The notes beneath the pieces were generated by a model. That model saw only the letters and a program-made list of their open reading frames with translations. It was not told the DNA's origin and ran no database searches. Position numbers and translations under genes: made by a program. A stretch of 25,184 nucleotides of DNA from Teratosphaeria epicoccoides. Taxonomy: Eukaryota; Ascomycota; Dothideomycetes; Mycosphaerellales; Teratosphaeriaceae. This document shows, piece by piece, positions 1 through 8,794 of this stretch (the first letter of the stretch is position 1; each line of letters begins with the position of its first letter). The stretch lies in assembly GCA_021401465.1 (NCBI GenBank), contig JADDMT010000251.1:1-25184 (forward strand), read 5' to 3'.

Positions 1-419
1 CCACCGACACCCCCCACACCCCCTTTCTCTCCCCCTCCCTACCTTTCACCTCTTCTTTTTCCCCTCATTACCCGTTTTCCCCTTCCCCAACCGACGTTTC
101 TCCCCTCAAGCAGCTTAATATACAACGTCCCCCATCACGGAATCTTCTGAAGACATCACGAGCCTATTCTCAGCCTGGACCACCAGCCAGCCTTTCTCGG
201 ATACTGTCGCCCTTGCGGTCGAGTACGACTCCTGAAGCCATCAACTACAGCCTGACATCGCCGAGCGTTCCCGCAGCATCATTTGCAATAGCAAAGTCGC
301 TTCAGAGTGATCGGAGCGTCTGCAGCTGCATGAGATCGAGATACCGATCACAGGCAGTTCAAAAGCGGCATTATTCTGAGCTCCAAATCGCGGTTCCGGC
401 CTAGTGCAACATCACTACA
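1..419. other. Upstream non-coding, pyrimidine-rich leader
   Basis: The first 120 bases are strongly C and T rich on the plus strand, with runs of C and CTCCC-like blocks, as is common in promoter and 5' leader regions of filamentous ascomycete genes. A short open frame at 213-404 has no recognisable motif and is not called. I take this stretch as the promoter and leader of the gene starting at 420. No RNA gene or repeat was seen. Confidence 0.4.
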
Positions 420-857
420 ATGATCTTATCTCTGGCATTGCTTTGGACATCAGTCGGTCTGCTGCGGCTGAGTACAGCAAGACCCTCTGCTACGGACGAC
501 ATCGTGATCTCTCCCGTCGGCTGCTCTGTAGATGCAACACAAGCACTTACGGACTTGTGCTCGAAGATACCCAGTGGAGGCTTGAACTTGCCATGGATAT
601 TTGCAAAGGCGGGTCTCCAATACATCGACGTTCGAGTGTCGATCAATGCGGATGCATGTCCTACACCAGAAGTCATCACAGAAAGTGACTGTCTTTCGCA
701 TTTTGGGAAAGCCTGCCTGACGCTAAATGGATTGGCAAATGCAGGCGCAGATGGCTGTCAACAATATCGCATTGTGAATCCGGGCTACCGCCTACCCGGC
801 ATATCTGCTAGGTCAACGATAGGGTCAGAACAGTGTGGTTACCTGCATTGCCACTAG
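420..857 (+). CDS. Small cysteine-rich secreted protein (hypothetical)
   Basis: A 145-residue open frame. Residues 1-20 form a signal peptide (MILSLALLWT start, hydrophobic core, Ala-Arg near the likely cleavage point), so the product should enter the secretory pathway. The mature part has eight cysteines (35, 47, 80, 91, 99, 113, 139, 144), an even number compatible with four disulfides. I do not recognise a catalytic domain. Small size, signal peptide and paired cysteines are the usual features of fungal secreted effector-like or antimicrobial proteins, but that role is inference. The ATG at 420 is chosen because it gives the signal peptide. The 3' end is uncertain: potential splice donors lie at 812 and 824, and a good intron candidate (GTAAGA at 878 to TAG at 947) lies just downstream, so the last 15 to 20 residues may be misassigned. 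Confidence 0.55.
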   Translation: MILSLALLWTSVGLLRLSTARPSATDDIVISPVGCSVDATQALTDLCSKIPSGGLNLPWIFAKAGLQYIDVRVSINADACPTPEVITESDCLSHFGKACLTLNGLANAGADGCQQYRIVNPGYRLPGISARSTIGSEQCGYLHCH

Positions 858-953
858 CAGCGGTTCAAATCGGGCTAGTAAGATGTCGTTGCTGCTCTGT
901 CCGGTCGATAGCGTTGCTCAACCACGACTTTTTGTCTTCATATCTAGACGACT

Positions 954-1346
954 ATGACTCGAGAAAGACTAGCGACGACCTGGAATAGCACGGTCGAGGA
1001 GGTCAGGTTCACAGTACACAATACTGGTGCCCACCCCAGCAGCTCTTTGAGCGAGAACCATGTCACTTTGTACCTGTGTTGCGAAAACGGGTTGTCAGTT
1101 CAAATCAACATGAGAACGGTGGATGAGGAAGACGTCAATGGACAACTACTCATGGCCCCAAAGCCTTACCAGGCGAGCAACAGCGCGATCAGGACTTTCG
1201 TTGTGCCAGTACGCTCGCCTTTCACACCAAAAGCCGCAAGATCACTCCTACTGCAATATAAGATGGACGAGTACACCTTCACCAATGGCGGTATTAGATG
1301 TAGATACTACAGGTTATTCAATAAATGTTCCCATAGAAATGTCTGA
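954..1346 (+). CDS. Hypothetical fungal protein, DUF7770-like fragment
   Basis: A 130-residue frame that looks like real protein. Landmarks are VEEVRFTVHNTGAHP (residues about 14-28), NHVTLYL, SVQINM, YQASNSAIR and a C-terminal DEYTFTNGGIRCRYY. From memory, the order NHW/V-T-IYL, NM, SNSAI and GGxxCRYW recalls a fungal family of unknown function, named DUF7770 in recent domain sets; I cannot verify this here. The domain seems to break off right after the GGxxCRYY element, where a splice donor (GTATTA near 1292) is possible, so an exon is probably missing or the gene is truncated. The start is unproven: a canonical fungal intron (GTAAGA at 878, CTCAAC branch-like site, CTAG ending at 947) lies directly upstream, so this may be an internal exon rather than a first exon. 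Function unknown. Confidence 0.45.
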   Translation: MTRERLATTWNSTVEEVRFTVHNTGAHPSSSLSENHVTLYLCCENGLSVQINMRTVDEEDVNGQLLMAPKPYQASNSAIRTFVVPVRSPFTPKAARSLLLQYKMDEYTFTNGGIRCRYYRLFNKCSHRNV

Positions 1347-1523
1347 CCCTACTGACAACCAGCAGTATCGTAGTGGCCTATCTCTTCGCAGCACAAAGAT
1401 GGCTACCGGAGCAAATCTCTGCAAGTCTTCTTATCAGGCTTCCTTTCAGGAGATCTACCCGGAGTGATCCGCGGTACTGGAGGATAAAATTGGGAACGTT
1501 CGATCACCGCCACACTAAGGCTC

Positions 1524-1922
1524 TTGCTTGGTCTTGCAGCTTGGAGCTCCGCCCTTCAGTACCTCCCGACGGAGATCGAGCAGATTCAACAAGCGGTTAC
1601 GTGGGTGCAGCGACTGCCACAACTACGACAGGAACAACGTATCGCGATGCAACACTGGCTCCGCACAACAGCGTACTGGAATAGCTCCGCCGCTGACCCC
1701 TTAGCAGAGTTTAGACTGCTACTGTCTTGTGTACGTCAAGTTATAGAAGACCACGCCCTATCATTAGAGGAAGGGACAGAGCTAGCCCGTGAGAGACAGG
1801 AAGAAGAGGAGGAGGGACCAGAGTAGTTTGTAGAAGAAGAGCAAGAAGAGGAAAAGGAAGTGGAAAGGAATGAGGAGGCTGAGGAGAACGAGAAGGACGG
1901 AAGCATGCTCATTTGCATTTGA
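1524..1922 (+). CDS. Possible exon, helical protein with very acidic tail
   Basis: An open frame beginning MLGLAAWSSALQYLP with a helical, Gln- and Leu-rich middle (EIEQIQQAVTWVQRLPQLR) followed by a strongly acidic segment. An in-frame TAG stands at 1824-1826, but the same frame continues for 31 more codons as a Glu-rich stretch and ends at a TGA at 1920-1922. Either the protein stops at 1826 (100 residues) or the TAG is a nonsense change in a longer acidic tail. There is no strong start signal and a CAG acceptor-like site lies close by, so this could be the last exon of a gene that includes the 954-1346 segment. No family recognised. The minus-strand Ser-rich frame across 1736-1936 is the shadow of this Glu-rich coding. 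Confidence 0.35.
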
Positions 1923-2039
1923 TTATTGTCGCTCACTCAACATGGCTTGAGCTTCTATCTTTCGTGGTTTCTTGCCGGTACTAGACTGCAGACTGGAGAA
2001 GTAAGCTTCTCGATGTTGTCGTCTATAGCTCACTGTCAC

Positions 2040-2825
2040 TTACAATGAATACTGGATGCAGTTACCTGCTACGACCTGCATGAAGCGTGCATCCTCAAGG
2101 TCTCGTGCGCTCGGACGCTCGAGCGCAACTAGGCGAGCTTCAAGCATTTGGCAGAACGCGCTGTCTTCATCGTTGTGCCCGCGGTTCAGACGAAGAGCGC
2201 AATACTCGAATCCGCGTGGGTAAAATCCAGCAGCCTCCCAATCTAGCAGCCATAGCTTGCCCTCGCTTATCAATATGTTGCGAGGTGCAATGTCGAGATG
2301 ACACAATACCATAGGGCATTCTGTAAGGTCGAATTTGCCCGATGTGCTCATCAGTCTTGAGTTTAGATACTCATTGAGTATTGCGACTGAGGTAAACATT
2401 ACTGTATCGTCCGTCCACATAGATCCACGGCTTACGCTTGCTGCGAACGGACCTGGAACATAGCGCGTGAAGGTGTGAATGTAGCGTAAGGATTGCGCGA
2501 GCCGCGGGATAATCGCCTGATATTCAGCTTCTGCCGGGGCCCGACCGCAGATGTAGTCCATAACGAGATAACCGCAGTCGTTCTCTTCAAAGTAATCATA
2601 TACTTTGGGCACCGCGATTATCGTCGGATCTAGCTTCATCGACGACTCGTGCTGGTTCAGAGCTTCCTCAACAAGGACGTAGCCAAACTTGACGGCGAAG
2701 TTGCGGATCCTAATAACTTTCGATGGAGCTCGTAGTCCATTTGTCAGGGCTCGACTAGAATCCTGGCAAAGGACTTTGACCTCGTCTCGTGTGGGCACTC
2801 CATGTCCAGGACACCACATTGCCAA
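2040..2825 (-). CDS. Aminoglycoside phosphotransferase (APH)-like kinase, fungal
   Basis: A complete 261-residue minus-strand protein with the motifs of the APH / choline-kinase-like branch of the protein kinase fold. AVKFG (residues 44-48) carries the ATP-binding Lys46. YLVMDYICGR (86-95) is the hinge. CHLDIAPRNILI (175-186) is the catalytic loop with His176, Asp178 and Asn183. LLDWEAAG (193-200) holds the metal-binding Asp195, equivalent to DFG. All key residues are present, so the protein is probably active. Many ascomycetes carry large families of these small kinases with unknown substrates; antibiotic resistance should not be assumed. The start at 2825 leaves an N-lobe somewhat shorter than usual, so an upstream exon is possible. 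It is likely an independent unit, since flanking genes lie on the other strand or more than 1 kb away. Confidence 0.8.
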   Translation of the reverse strand: MAMWCPGHGVPTRDEVKVLCQDSSRALTNGLRAPSKVIRIRNFAVKFGYVLVEEALNQHESSMKLDPTIIAVPKVYDYFEENDCGYLVMDYICGRAPAEAEYQAIIPRLAQSLRYIHTFTRYVPGPFAASVSRGSMWTDDTVMFTSVAILNEYLNSRLMSTSGKFDLTECPMVLCHLDIAPRNILISEGKLWLLDWEAAGFYPRGFEYCALRLNRGHNDEDSAFCQMLEARLVALERPSARDLEDARFMQVVAGNCIQYSL

Positions 2826-4292
2826 CGACTAGTGTTTCCAATTTTCGGGGTCCCACTTTGGGGCTGGCCACGCGGTTAGCAGTGACCAGAGGTTCAAGCA
2901 CAGTGCTACAAAGCAATACTGACATCCTTATATACTATGAGCGGCCTCGCGCGTGTTCCGTCGAGGTCCGAGTCGTTCGCTTCTGGTATCAGCACGGGTC
3001 GTACAATGTCAGGACAACAGGCGACAGAGCAATAAATTGCGAGACGTACGTAAGTAACAGCAACGCGAAGATACCGCGAGCGATGGGGCGAAGCTTTTCG
3101 GTAGAGTGCGTTGCGAAGCGCGGCGTGGGGATTCAATACTCATAAGTATCTTATGGAAGTTCGAGATAAGCTTTTTGAGCTGCTTGCGCAGGGCACCGGA
3201 CTTTTTGATGTCTTGGGCCCGTGGCCAAGCATAGCTTTGACTTTCTTCCCAGCCATGTTACTAGTGATTCGCGCTCCATGCCTTACTGTCACGCGGTGGC
3301 TGAGTCACAAGATTTGGAGTCTGAGTGAATCAATAATCATGACTAATGGTGGGTGCGCATGGACTACGAGATTTCCAAGGAGCCGCTCTGACTTTTATCC
3401 TGCCATCCGCGGACGAGCAAAGAAGTGGAAAGTCGCCACAGATTGCAGCAATGACTCCGCCGTGGCAGTCTGGACTCCTTCCGTCGTTATGTCAGGATAG
3501 CGCTTCTCGTACAGTGTCTTGACCTTCGACCGAGCTGATGCGAGTGACATTCGCGCTAAAACCTATATGAGTAGCTTAAATTCCCATGGTGCGATAGTGA
3601 TGCAGTGTTCTCTTGAACCCAATGGCCTTGCACCTACGAGCGGATCTGCGACCAAGACTTCGACACGAAGTCAGATTTGCAAGCGCACTATCCGTTTCGG
3701 AAGACCTTTTACTTGTGATCAGGCTCGCCAATAATTCCCTTCAGCCGCTGCCAATCTGTGATTTGGAAGAGCAGGAATTTCGGTAATCATACAAAGTACA
3801 CGGTACGCAGCGGATGTCGGGAGAAACGAGGGAGACACGTCACCTTGGAGGTATATCTTCATTGCCCCAGCCTTGCACGCTACGTAGCATTGATATCGGT
3901 GATGGGGAACTCGCTAGAAGCCACCTCTGACGCCTTGCCACTTGTATGTAATGCCCGATGCTATCTAGTTTGCCGTTCCGATAATAAAGATGGCATGTTG
4001 TTGGGTCGCTGCCTTCTCACCCTGCGCGGATAAGCGTCCTCCGACTCGCTCGTAGAAAAGGCATCGACGACCGCTCGACGCGGGTAGTAGCCGTGGAAAG
4101 GTATGCACTTAGACTGCCTTCAGCTGTAAGGTGATCCTTGCTAGAACCATAGGACACACAATACCATGGAGAAGGAGTGGGCGGGGAGACCGGGCGGAGA
4201 GAGGCAGCGGGCGTAGAAGTACCATACTGCGGGCGCGCGATGCGTTGAGAAGCCCGCATCCTCAGCAGCTCACACGCTATGGCCCTTGATTG
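2826..4292. other. Intergenic, no gene recognised
   Basis: Several open frames of 70-130 codons occur on both strands (for example 3111-3500 plus and 4017-4259 minus), but none has a domain, believable composition or fungal splice pattern. Base composition is normal for the left part of the window and no RIP bias is seen. It probably contains the promoter of the kinase gene (just right of 2825) and the 3' end of the gene at 4293-5595. Confidence 0.4.
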
Positions 4293-5595
4293 TTACAGAC
4301 CCGTCGCGTAATGGCGAAGGATAGTACGCCCGTCGAAATTTGGAAACCAGCCTGATTCGATGATCTCGTTTATCGTAAAGCCAGACCTTTTCAGCTGAGT
4401 CAGAAGATCATCATGATCTTCTGACCACTCGACTGCACATAGGCTTCTGTGGTTTAGTACGCAGTCTTCATTGGTTCCAGATGGGGGCGGTACCACAGAA
4501 GATGACTGCTCCATCACGGCACAGTAGTCGAGCTGGCACGAGTCCGGGTCCGCACTGGCACTTCGGTTGTGACGGGCGTTGACTGTCAAGTCGTCAGAAG
4601 TCTGGTCGCTTTGGTGCCAGGATGCCGTGCTGACCTCCGGTGTCCTGTGGTCGGTAGCACTGGGATCCTGGCTGGCATGGCTCCTCACGACTATCGTGAC
4701 AGGCTTCCGAGTCGACGTCTTGACAGTCTGCACTAATAGTCGATAAGCATGCTGAGTGCTGCGAAGATCGTGTGACAGCTATGGCTTCTCCACGAATATG
4801 CAACACTGTTTCATTGCGCCAGTATTGTAAAGGTGTAATGATGCGGCGCCCGGACCGCGAATAGCGAATACCAGGATCTTCGGAGATGTTGTATGAGCGC
4901 ATTTCGGGCCAAGTTTGATTGCGACGAAATTGGTCAGCGAGGGAACCCTCATTGTGACCGTATTCATCGCGGCGCCGCAGCGAAGCTGAGACGCCCTCCA
5001 AGCGTCTGCTGCGCTCGGCCTCCTGCCTCCTCGTTTTCGGCTGGGTGTGCCTAGTGGTAAGCTGCTTTTCTTCGCACAGAACGCCGCGAGTCTTTGCTTT
5101 ATGCCGGCTTCTTTGCTTAGTACCATATCGCCCAAACAGCTTCGTCAATGCGACCATTCGTCGCCGGCTTGGTCCTGCTACTAGTACGTCGTCTGTTGGC
5201 GCTGCCCTACCGAGGGGCATGGGACGTGCTGCTTTTTGAAGTGCTTTTTCCAGGGAAAGGGGGCTGTGGTCGGACTGCGAGATGTCGATGTCGTTCTTGT
5301 TTCCTTGCAGCTGAGAGCCATTTTGCGCAGTTGCTGCAAAGTTGTGATCATTAGCGACAGGACCGGCCAGCGTAGTCGGCGCGCAATATGTACTATTGAT
5401 TTGCAATACATGGCTTCGAGCAGACAGCGTTGGTAATAGTCGATGGTGTATCCTTAATCTGGAAGCTTTCAGCGCCTCCGGGACTTGGGCTGGCACCGGG
5501 TTTTCCTTTCGCACCCAGGGCTTGAACTGGAATTTGCGTTGGGCGGTTGCGGCAGCAGTCGTCTGCGCTTGTTGGTAATGGAACGCTGTGGCCAT
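4293..5595 (-). CDS. Two-exon protein with CENP-C-like motif and SANT/Myb-like C terminus
   Basis: Two overlapping minus-strand frames join into one protein of about 417 residues if a short intron is removed. The intron is either 4776 to 4728 (GTCACA...TGCAG, 49 nt) or 4793 to 4733 (GTGGAG...ATTAG, 61 nt); both keep the frame, though neither donor is strong. Exon 1 starts at ATG 5595 and is basic and low in complexity, with Arg/Lys-rich stretches at 140-210, suggesting a nuclear DNA-associated protein. Residues 242-265 (4801-4872) read GIRYSRSGRRIITPLQYWRN and match the CENP-C signature R-R/S-x-R-x-x-x-x-P-L-x-Y-W-x-N-E, which in known proteins binds the centromeric nucleosome. Exon 2 ends with a Myb/SANT-like segment (VEWSEDHDDLLTQLKRSGF, then a WFPNFDGRTILRHY helix; joined residues about 373-414). 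CENP-C motif followed by SANT/Myb is the domain order of KNL2/M18BP1, but no SANTA domain or Mif2 cupin is visible. A centromere or chromatin role is inference. Confidence 0.6.
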
Positions 5596-5598
5596 TTG

Positions 5599-5682
5599 TT
5601 GGACCTTGCAGAAATGTTGGACTTGCAGAAATGTTGGACTTGCAGAAATGTTGGACTTGCAGAAATGTTGGACTTGCAGAAG
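5599..5682. repeat. 17-bp minisatellite, about 5 copies
   Basis: Tandem copies of ttggacttgcagaaatg. The first copy (5599-5616) has one extra C; perfect copies follow at 5617-5633, 5634-5650 and 5651-5667, and a partial copy ends at 5682. The array lies 3 bp upstream of the start codon of the minus-strand gene at 5595, so it falls in the 5' leader. The frame of that gene is also open through the array on the minus strand, so a longer N terminus made of translated repeats cannot be excluded. Confidence 0.9.
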
Positions 5683-6680
5683 TTTTCTGCTGTACTGAAA
5701 ACGGAGGTCAGTTCAGTAAACGATGCCCTTTCACACTACGTTACGTATATCATCATGGGACGGCTACAGGCGCATCTGCGCCCCTTTGGGCTGATGGCCC
5801 CTGCTGCCTAGCTTTTCCTGCCATTCCTTACTCGTCTGCCTGGGCCACATGGATACATTGACTTATCTCAAATCATCCAGGGTGAATCAGGATCCCTCAT
5901 GCTGCTTCCTGTGCCGCGCCGCCTTCCCGTTCGCCTCGTGTAACCGTGACGTGCTGGCCTCTCGCGACCCTACTGTTGAAGTCCCGGCACAAAGTATATG
6001 CAAGATGCGATGTTCTTCACTGAATCTGGTAGTGCTTGTACGCGCAATGTGCGTGGCGTAGTCTAGGCAACCATCTTGCCTCAGGATCGAGGCATGGAGC
6101 AGGCAGTAGTAGACACGGAAGGCTACCGGTCTACGAGTGGTCATGCATCGTAAGCGTAAAGGACTCACATCTGAGTGCAGCAGTTGAGTAAGCGAGCAGC
6201 TGGAGACAAGGTCTACTATCCAGACCGTCTGTAGAGCGGCAACGATGGGTGCATGCAGTCAATCCAGTGCCGAGCGGCGTTCAGTGCCGTTATCGAGAGC
6301 CCAGCATTAAGCGCCGTTAAACAGACGACGACGTTAAGCGCTGACCATGAAGAGAGAAAGAAGAAGCGAGGTGGACAGCGCATAAGAAGTTATGCATGGT
6401 AGGCGCCGCCGACGGCTGTTGCCGTCCGATCGAAGCACGTGTCTGCGTCAGTTTCCTCATTCAGGCAAGCATCGAGGTGGCATACTAACTACTTACTCAT
6501 CCAATCGATTTCCACATTTCCGATCACCCATGTCAACAAAAGGCTACGATATAGCTAAAGAGGCTAGCTCTGGATTGAAGCTACTAAAAGAGCTATTGTC
6601 TATCTCACAGCGGGTTATGATCAAGACAAGTAGGCCTAATACTTATGGTTACAGGGTTCAGAAGTGAATGATGTGTTATG
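5683..6680. other. Intergenic, no gene recognised; start of transposon-rich DNA
   Basis: Only short frames without domains occur here (5849-6061 plus, 5887-6168 minus, 6392-6667 plus). Composition is mixed up to about 6500, then drifts to A/T-rich sequence with purine runs as the copia relic approaches. The stretch 6530-6665 may already be the 5' part of that relic's gag region, but I cannot place a motif in it. Confidence 0.4.
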
Positions 6681-7475
6681 TTACTATTGTAAGAAAAAAA
6701 GACCATACTAAATAGACGTGCTATTTTGGGCGCAGCAGTAAGAAACCTAAGTAGTGGAAAGGTAGTGGAAAGATCATAATAACAATGAAAGACGAGAAAA
6801 CCTTTCTAGAAAAGAGGGGGAGAAAAATGGAGAGACTATTACTACTTGGGCCCCTGTTGCAAAAGTGCAACAGACCGTGTCTAGTCAGGAACAAAACCTG
6901 AGCCCTTGATGATCAAATCAAGAATTTTGACCCAACAGAGACTAATTCACTATTTAATGGTGATATTAGGGTTTTTCCAGCCAACAAAACGCTAAGGAGT
7001 ATGCTAATACTAAGGTTTGTCGATTCCTCAGAGAAACAGGGACTAGACAGGAATCTAGTAGCCCGTATGACCTTCAACGAAATGGGCTTGTTCAAAGGCC
7101 TGATAGGGCTCTAATGAACAAAATCAGAGACTTATCAATAGAGTCAGGTGCTCCTCAGCAATGCTAGGGTGAAGTTCTGCATTACGTCTTATATGTCCAT
7201 AACAGAACACCTTGTCCATCTGTAGACTTTGAATCACCATATGAGCTAAGGTACAAACATGGACCCTAGCATGCCTAGAGCTGTATCTGAGACTAGTTTG
7301 CATTCTCTACAGCTCCTATAAATAAGGAAATATATGCAGAGAAGCCCACAGTATCAAAAGAGCCTAATAGTTCTAACCTGGTCTAAAAACTTAGTACTGC
7401 CTTTAATAGCCTAAACCAAGCAGCTAGACAATAGTATAAACATCTTGTCAACATTATGGAAAGATCTTAAACCAA
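6681..7475 (+). pseudogene. Ty1/copia retrotransposon relic (gag knuckle, integrase, RT pieces)
   Basis: Three pieces of a copia polyprotein lie in order with large deletions between them. About 6678-6730 encodes CYYCKKKRPY-stop, a CCHC zinc knuckle in which the usual Gly-His is lost. About 7036-7270 encodes the integrase segment: SSPYDLQRNGLVQRPDRAL, SGAPQQC-stop-GEVL, VHNRTPC and SPYELRYK. This is the copia SSPYTPQQNG...NRT...SGLP...W...NRTP...PYE pattern, with the Trp of WGE turned to TAG. About 7296-7470 encodes a piece of reverse transcriptase (INKEIYAEKP, then a version of KLxxALYGLKQAxRQWY reading KLSTAFNSLNQAARQ). The catalytic parts of integrase and RT are missing. Stops are mostly TAG/TAA, but RIP is lighter than in the gypsy elements to the right. 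Dead. Confidence 0.8.
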
Positions 7476-8100
7476 AAACATGAGCACAACGTCAAGCAGA
7501 CTACTAGAAAGGGGTGGCACTAGGGCCTCCTAACATGCTGGTATCTACCCTGGAGGCTAGCACCCTCTACCTTAAGGGCACCCTCAGAAGCCCTAGTAAC
7601 TACCTGTAGGCCTAAAGGGCTAGCAGAACACCTATAACTAATAGTGAGTAAAACCATCTAAGAGCACATACTCAAAATAGCTGCAGACATCTAAGAGGTC
7701 CTGGACTTAAACCAAGGCCGAATTACAACTCTAATAGTATAGTCTTGTTAGGGCCTTAATATAGAGGTCAGTGAATAGACATGTTATCATACAAAGTACC
7801 TAAGAGTTACAAATAGTGTAAGAAGGATAGCCCTTACATAGACAAACATTATCCTGCCTTAGGCTTACGCTAGCAGGAGTAACTAAGCGCTCTCTAACGT
7901 AGCTGTAGGAGCAATCTGTGACAAGTCTGTAGCTTACATGTCATAAGAAGCTACCTAACTACCTGTCGCTAGTAACCGTAACACTTTAAACGATAAGCGC
8001 CTTATCACAAGTCAGAAGGGGAACTCCTGCCCCTAGCGAGACAAGTAGTACTCGATGTACTACCTCTAGTGTTAGTAACGCACTAGGAACCTATACTAGA
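7476..8100. other. Degenerate repeat-derived DNA, no identifiable domain
   Basis: Densely stopped in all frames, rich in TAG, CTA and TAA, poor in CA and TG, hence RIP-mutated repeat sequence. I see no domain motif, LTR terminus or tandem repeat. A frame near 7780-7860 contains TAG-broken text ending in a pattern loosely like a retroviral zinc knuckle, too weak to call. Confidence 0.4.
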
Positions 8101-8345
8101 AACAATTCTCTTAAGATTAGAAAACTAGACTTCTACTATAGTAACTAAGATAAGTTTAACACCTAGGTTAACAAGATAGACATGTACTTCATGTTTAACT
8201 AGGTTTAAGACAACTTAAAGCTAGTCTTTATAATAACCTTCATGTAAGGTAAGGCTTAGTATTAGGTTAAACTATTTCTTAGGACCTATCTAGATAGTAA
8301 CAGAACTAATAACTCAAGTAGAGCTTTTACAAGCTACACATATCT
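8101..8345 (+). pseudogene. Ty3/gypsy gag-like relic
   Basis: Reading through TAG/TAA stops gives KIRKLDFYYSN-stop-DKFNT-stop, VNKIDMYFMFN, then LKLVFI...GKA-stop-Y and FLRTYLDSN. This fits the N-terminal gag pattern of fungal Ty3/gypsy elements (P-x-F-x-G-x-R-x-K-F-x-x-W, a YF motif, a V-x-F-A-x-T-F-x-x-G-x-A-x-x-W segment, then YL). Stops fall where Trp and Gln are expected. It could be the gag of element A, whose integrase starts 450 bp downstream in the same orientation, with the intervening protease-RT-RNase H lost; this link is inference. Confidence 0.55.
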
Positions 8346-8385
8346 TAAGCATGTAATGTCAAGACAGGGATATGCTAGCATTAGG

Positions 8386-8752
8386 TTACATCGGGTTTCA
8401 CTAAAGCCGATGCTAAGCCGACGCTAGTTCCCGATTAGGCTTAGTGTGTCCTGATCAAGTTAAGCGTCGATCAGCACAGCCCCCGCCAAGGGCACTATAC
8501 CTAATCGGGAATGAAGTTCCCTAGTTGACGAGTAATCTACACACTTCTAGAAGATACTATTAATCCATAATTGTAGGTCTAGAATCAGTTGATTTCTAAT
8601 TAATAGAAGACTCTAGAATGTGCATTCAGAGGATAAATAGGACAGCTTCTACCCTTAGGTAGCAAGTATAAAGGAAGTAATTCAAAGCATCAACTTAGCA
8701 GCCTACTACATTAATCTCAATCAATATTCCATTAACTGTTCAATTAATAACA
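8386..8752. repeat. Possible solo LTR or LTR remnant with internal hairpin
   Basis: This stretch breaks the gypsy coding sequence, is less TA-biased than its surroundings, and has LTR-like parts: a TTACATCGGG left end, a palindromic block (TTCCCGATTAGG near 8428-8440 pairing with CCTAATCGGGAA near 8500-8511), a TATAAAGG box at about 8668, and a right end ...TTAATAACA. A left end TGTTA would pair with the right end TAACA, but the observed left flank reads GGTTA. No matching second copy is in the window and no target duplication is convincing. Confidence 0.3.
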
Positions 8753-8794
8753 TCAAATCCACCGACACTTCCGCTTAACTCCTAATACAACAGG

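Noticed and set aside
1736..1936. Minus-strand Ser-rich frame
   Set aside because: Mirror image of the Glu-codon-rich plus-strand sequence (GAG/GAA read as CTC/TTC); low complexity with no independent support.
2789..3145. 118-codon plus-strand frame overlapping the kinase start
   Set aside because: Its first part is antisense to the well-supported kinase and the rest has no motif.
3111..3500. 129-codon plus-strand frame as a gene
   Set aside because: No domain, no signal peptide, irregular composition, and nothing beyond an open frame supports it.
5045..5578. Plus-strand frames of 60-76 codons
   Set aside because: They lie antisense to the CENP-C-motif gene and have no motifs of their own.
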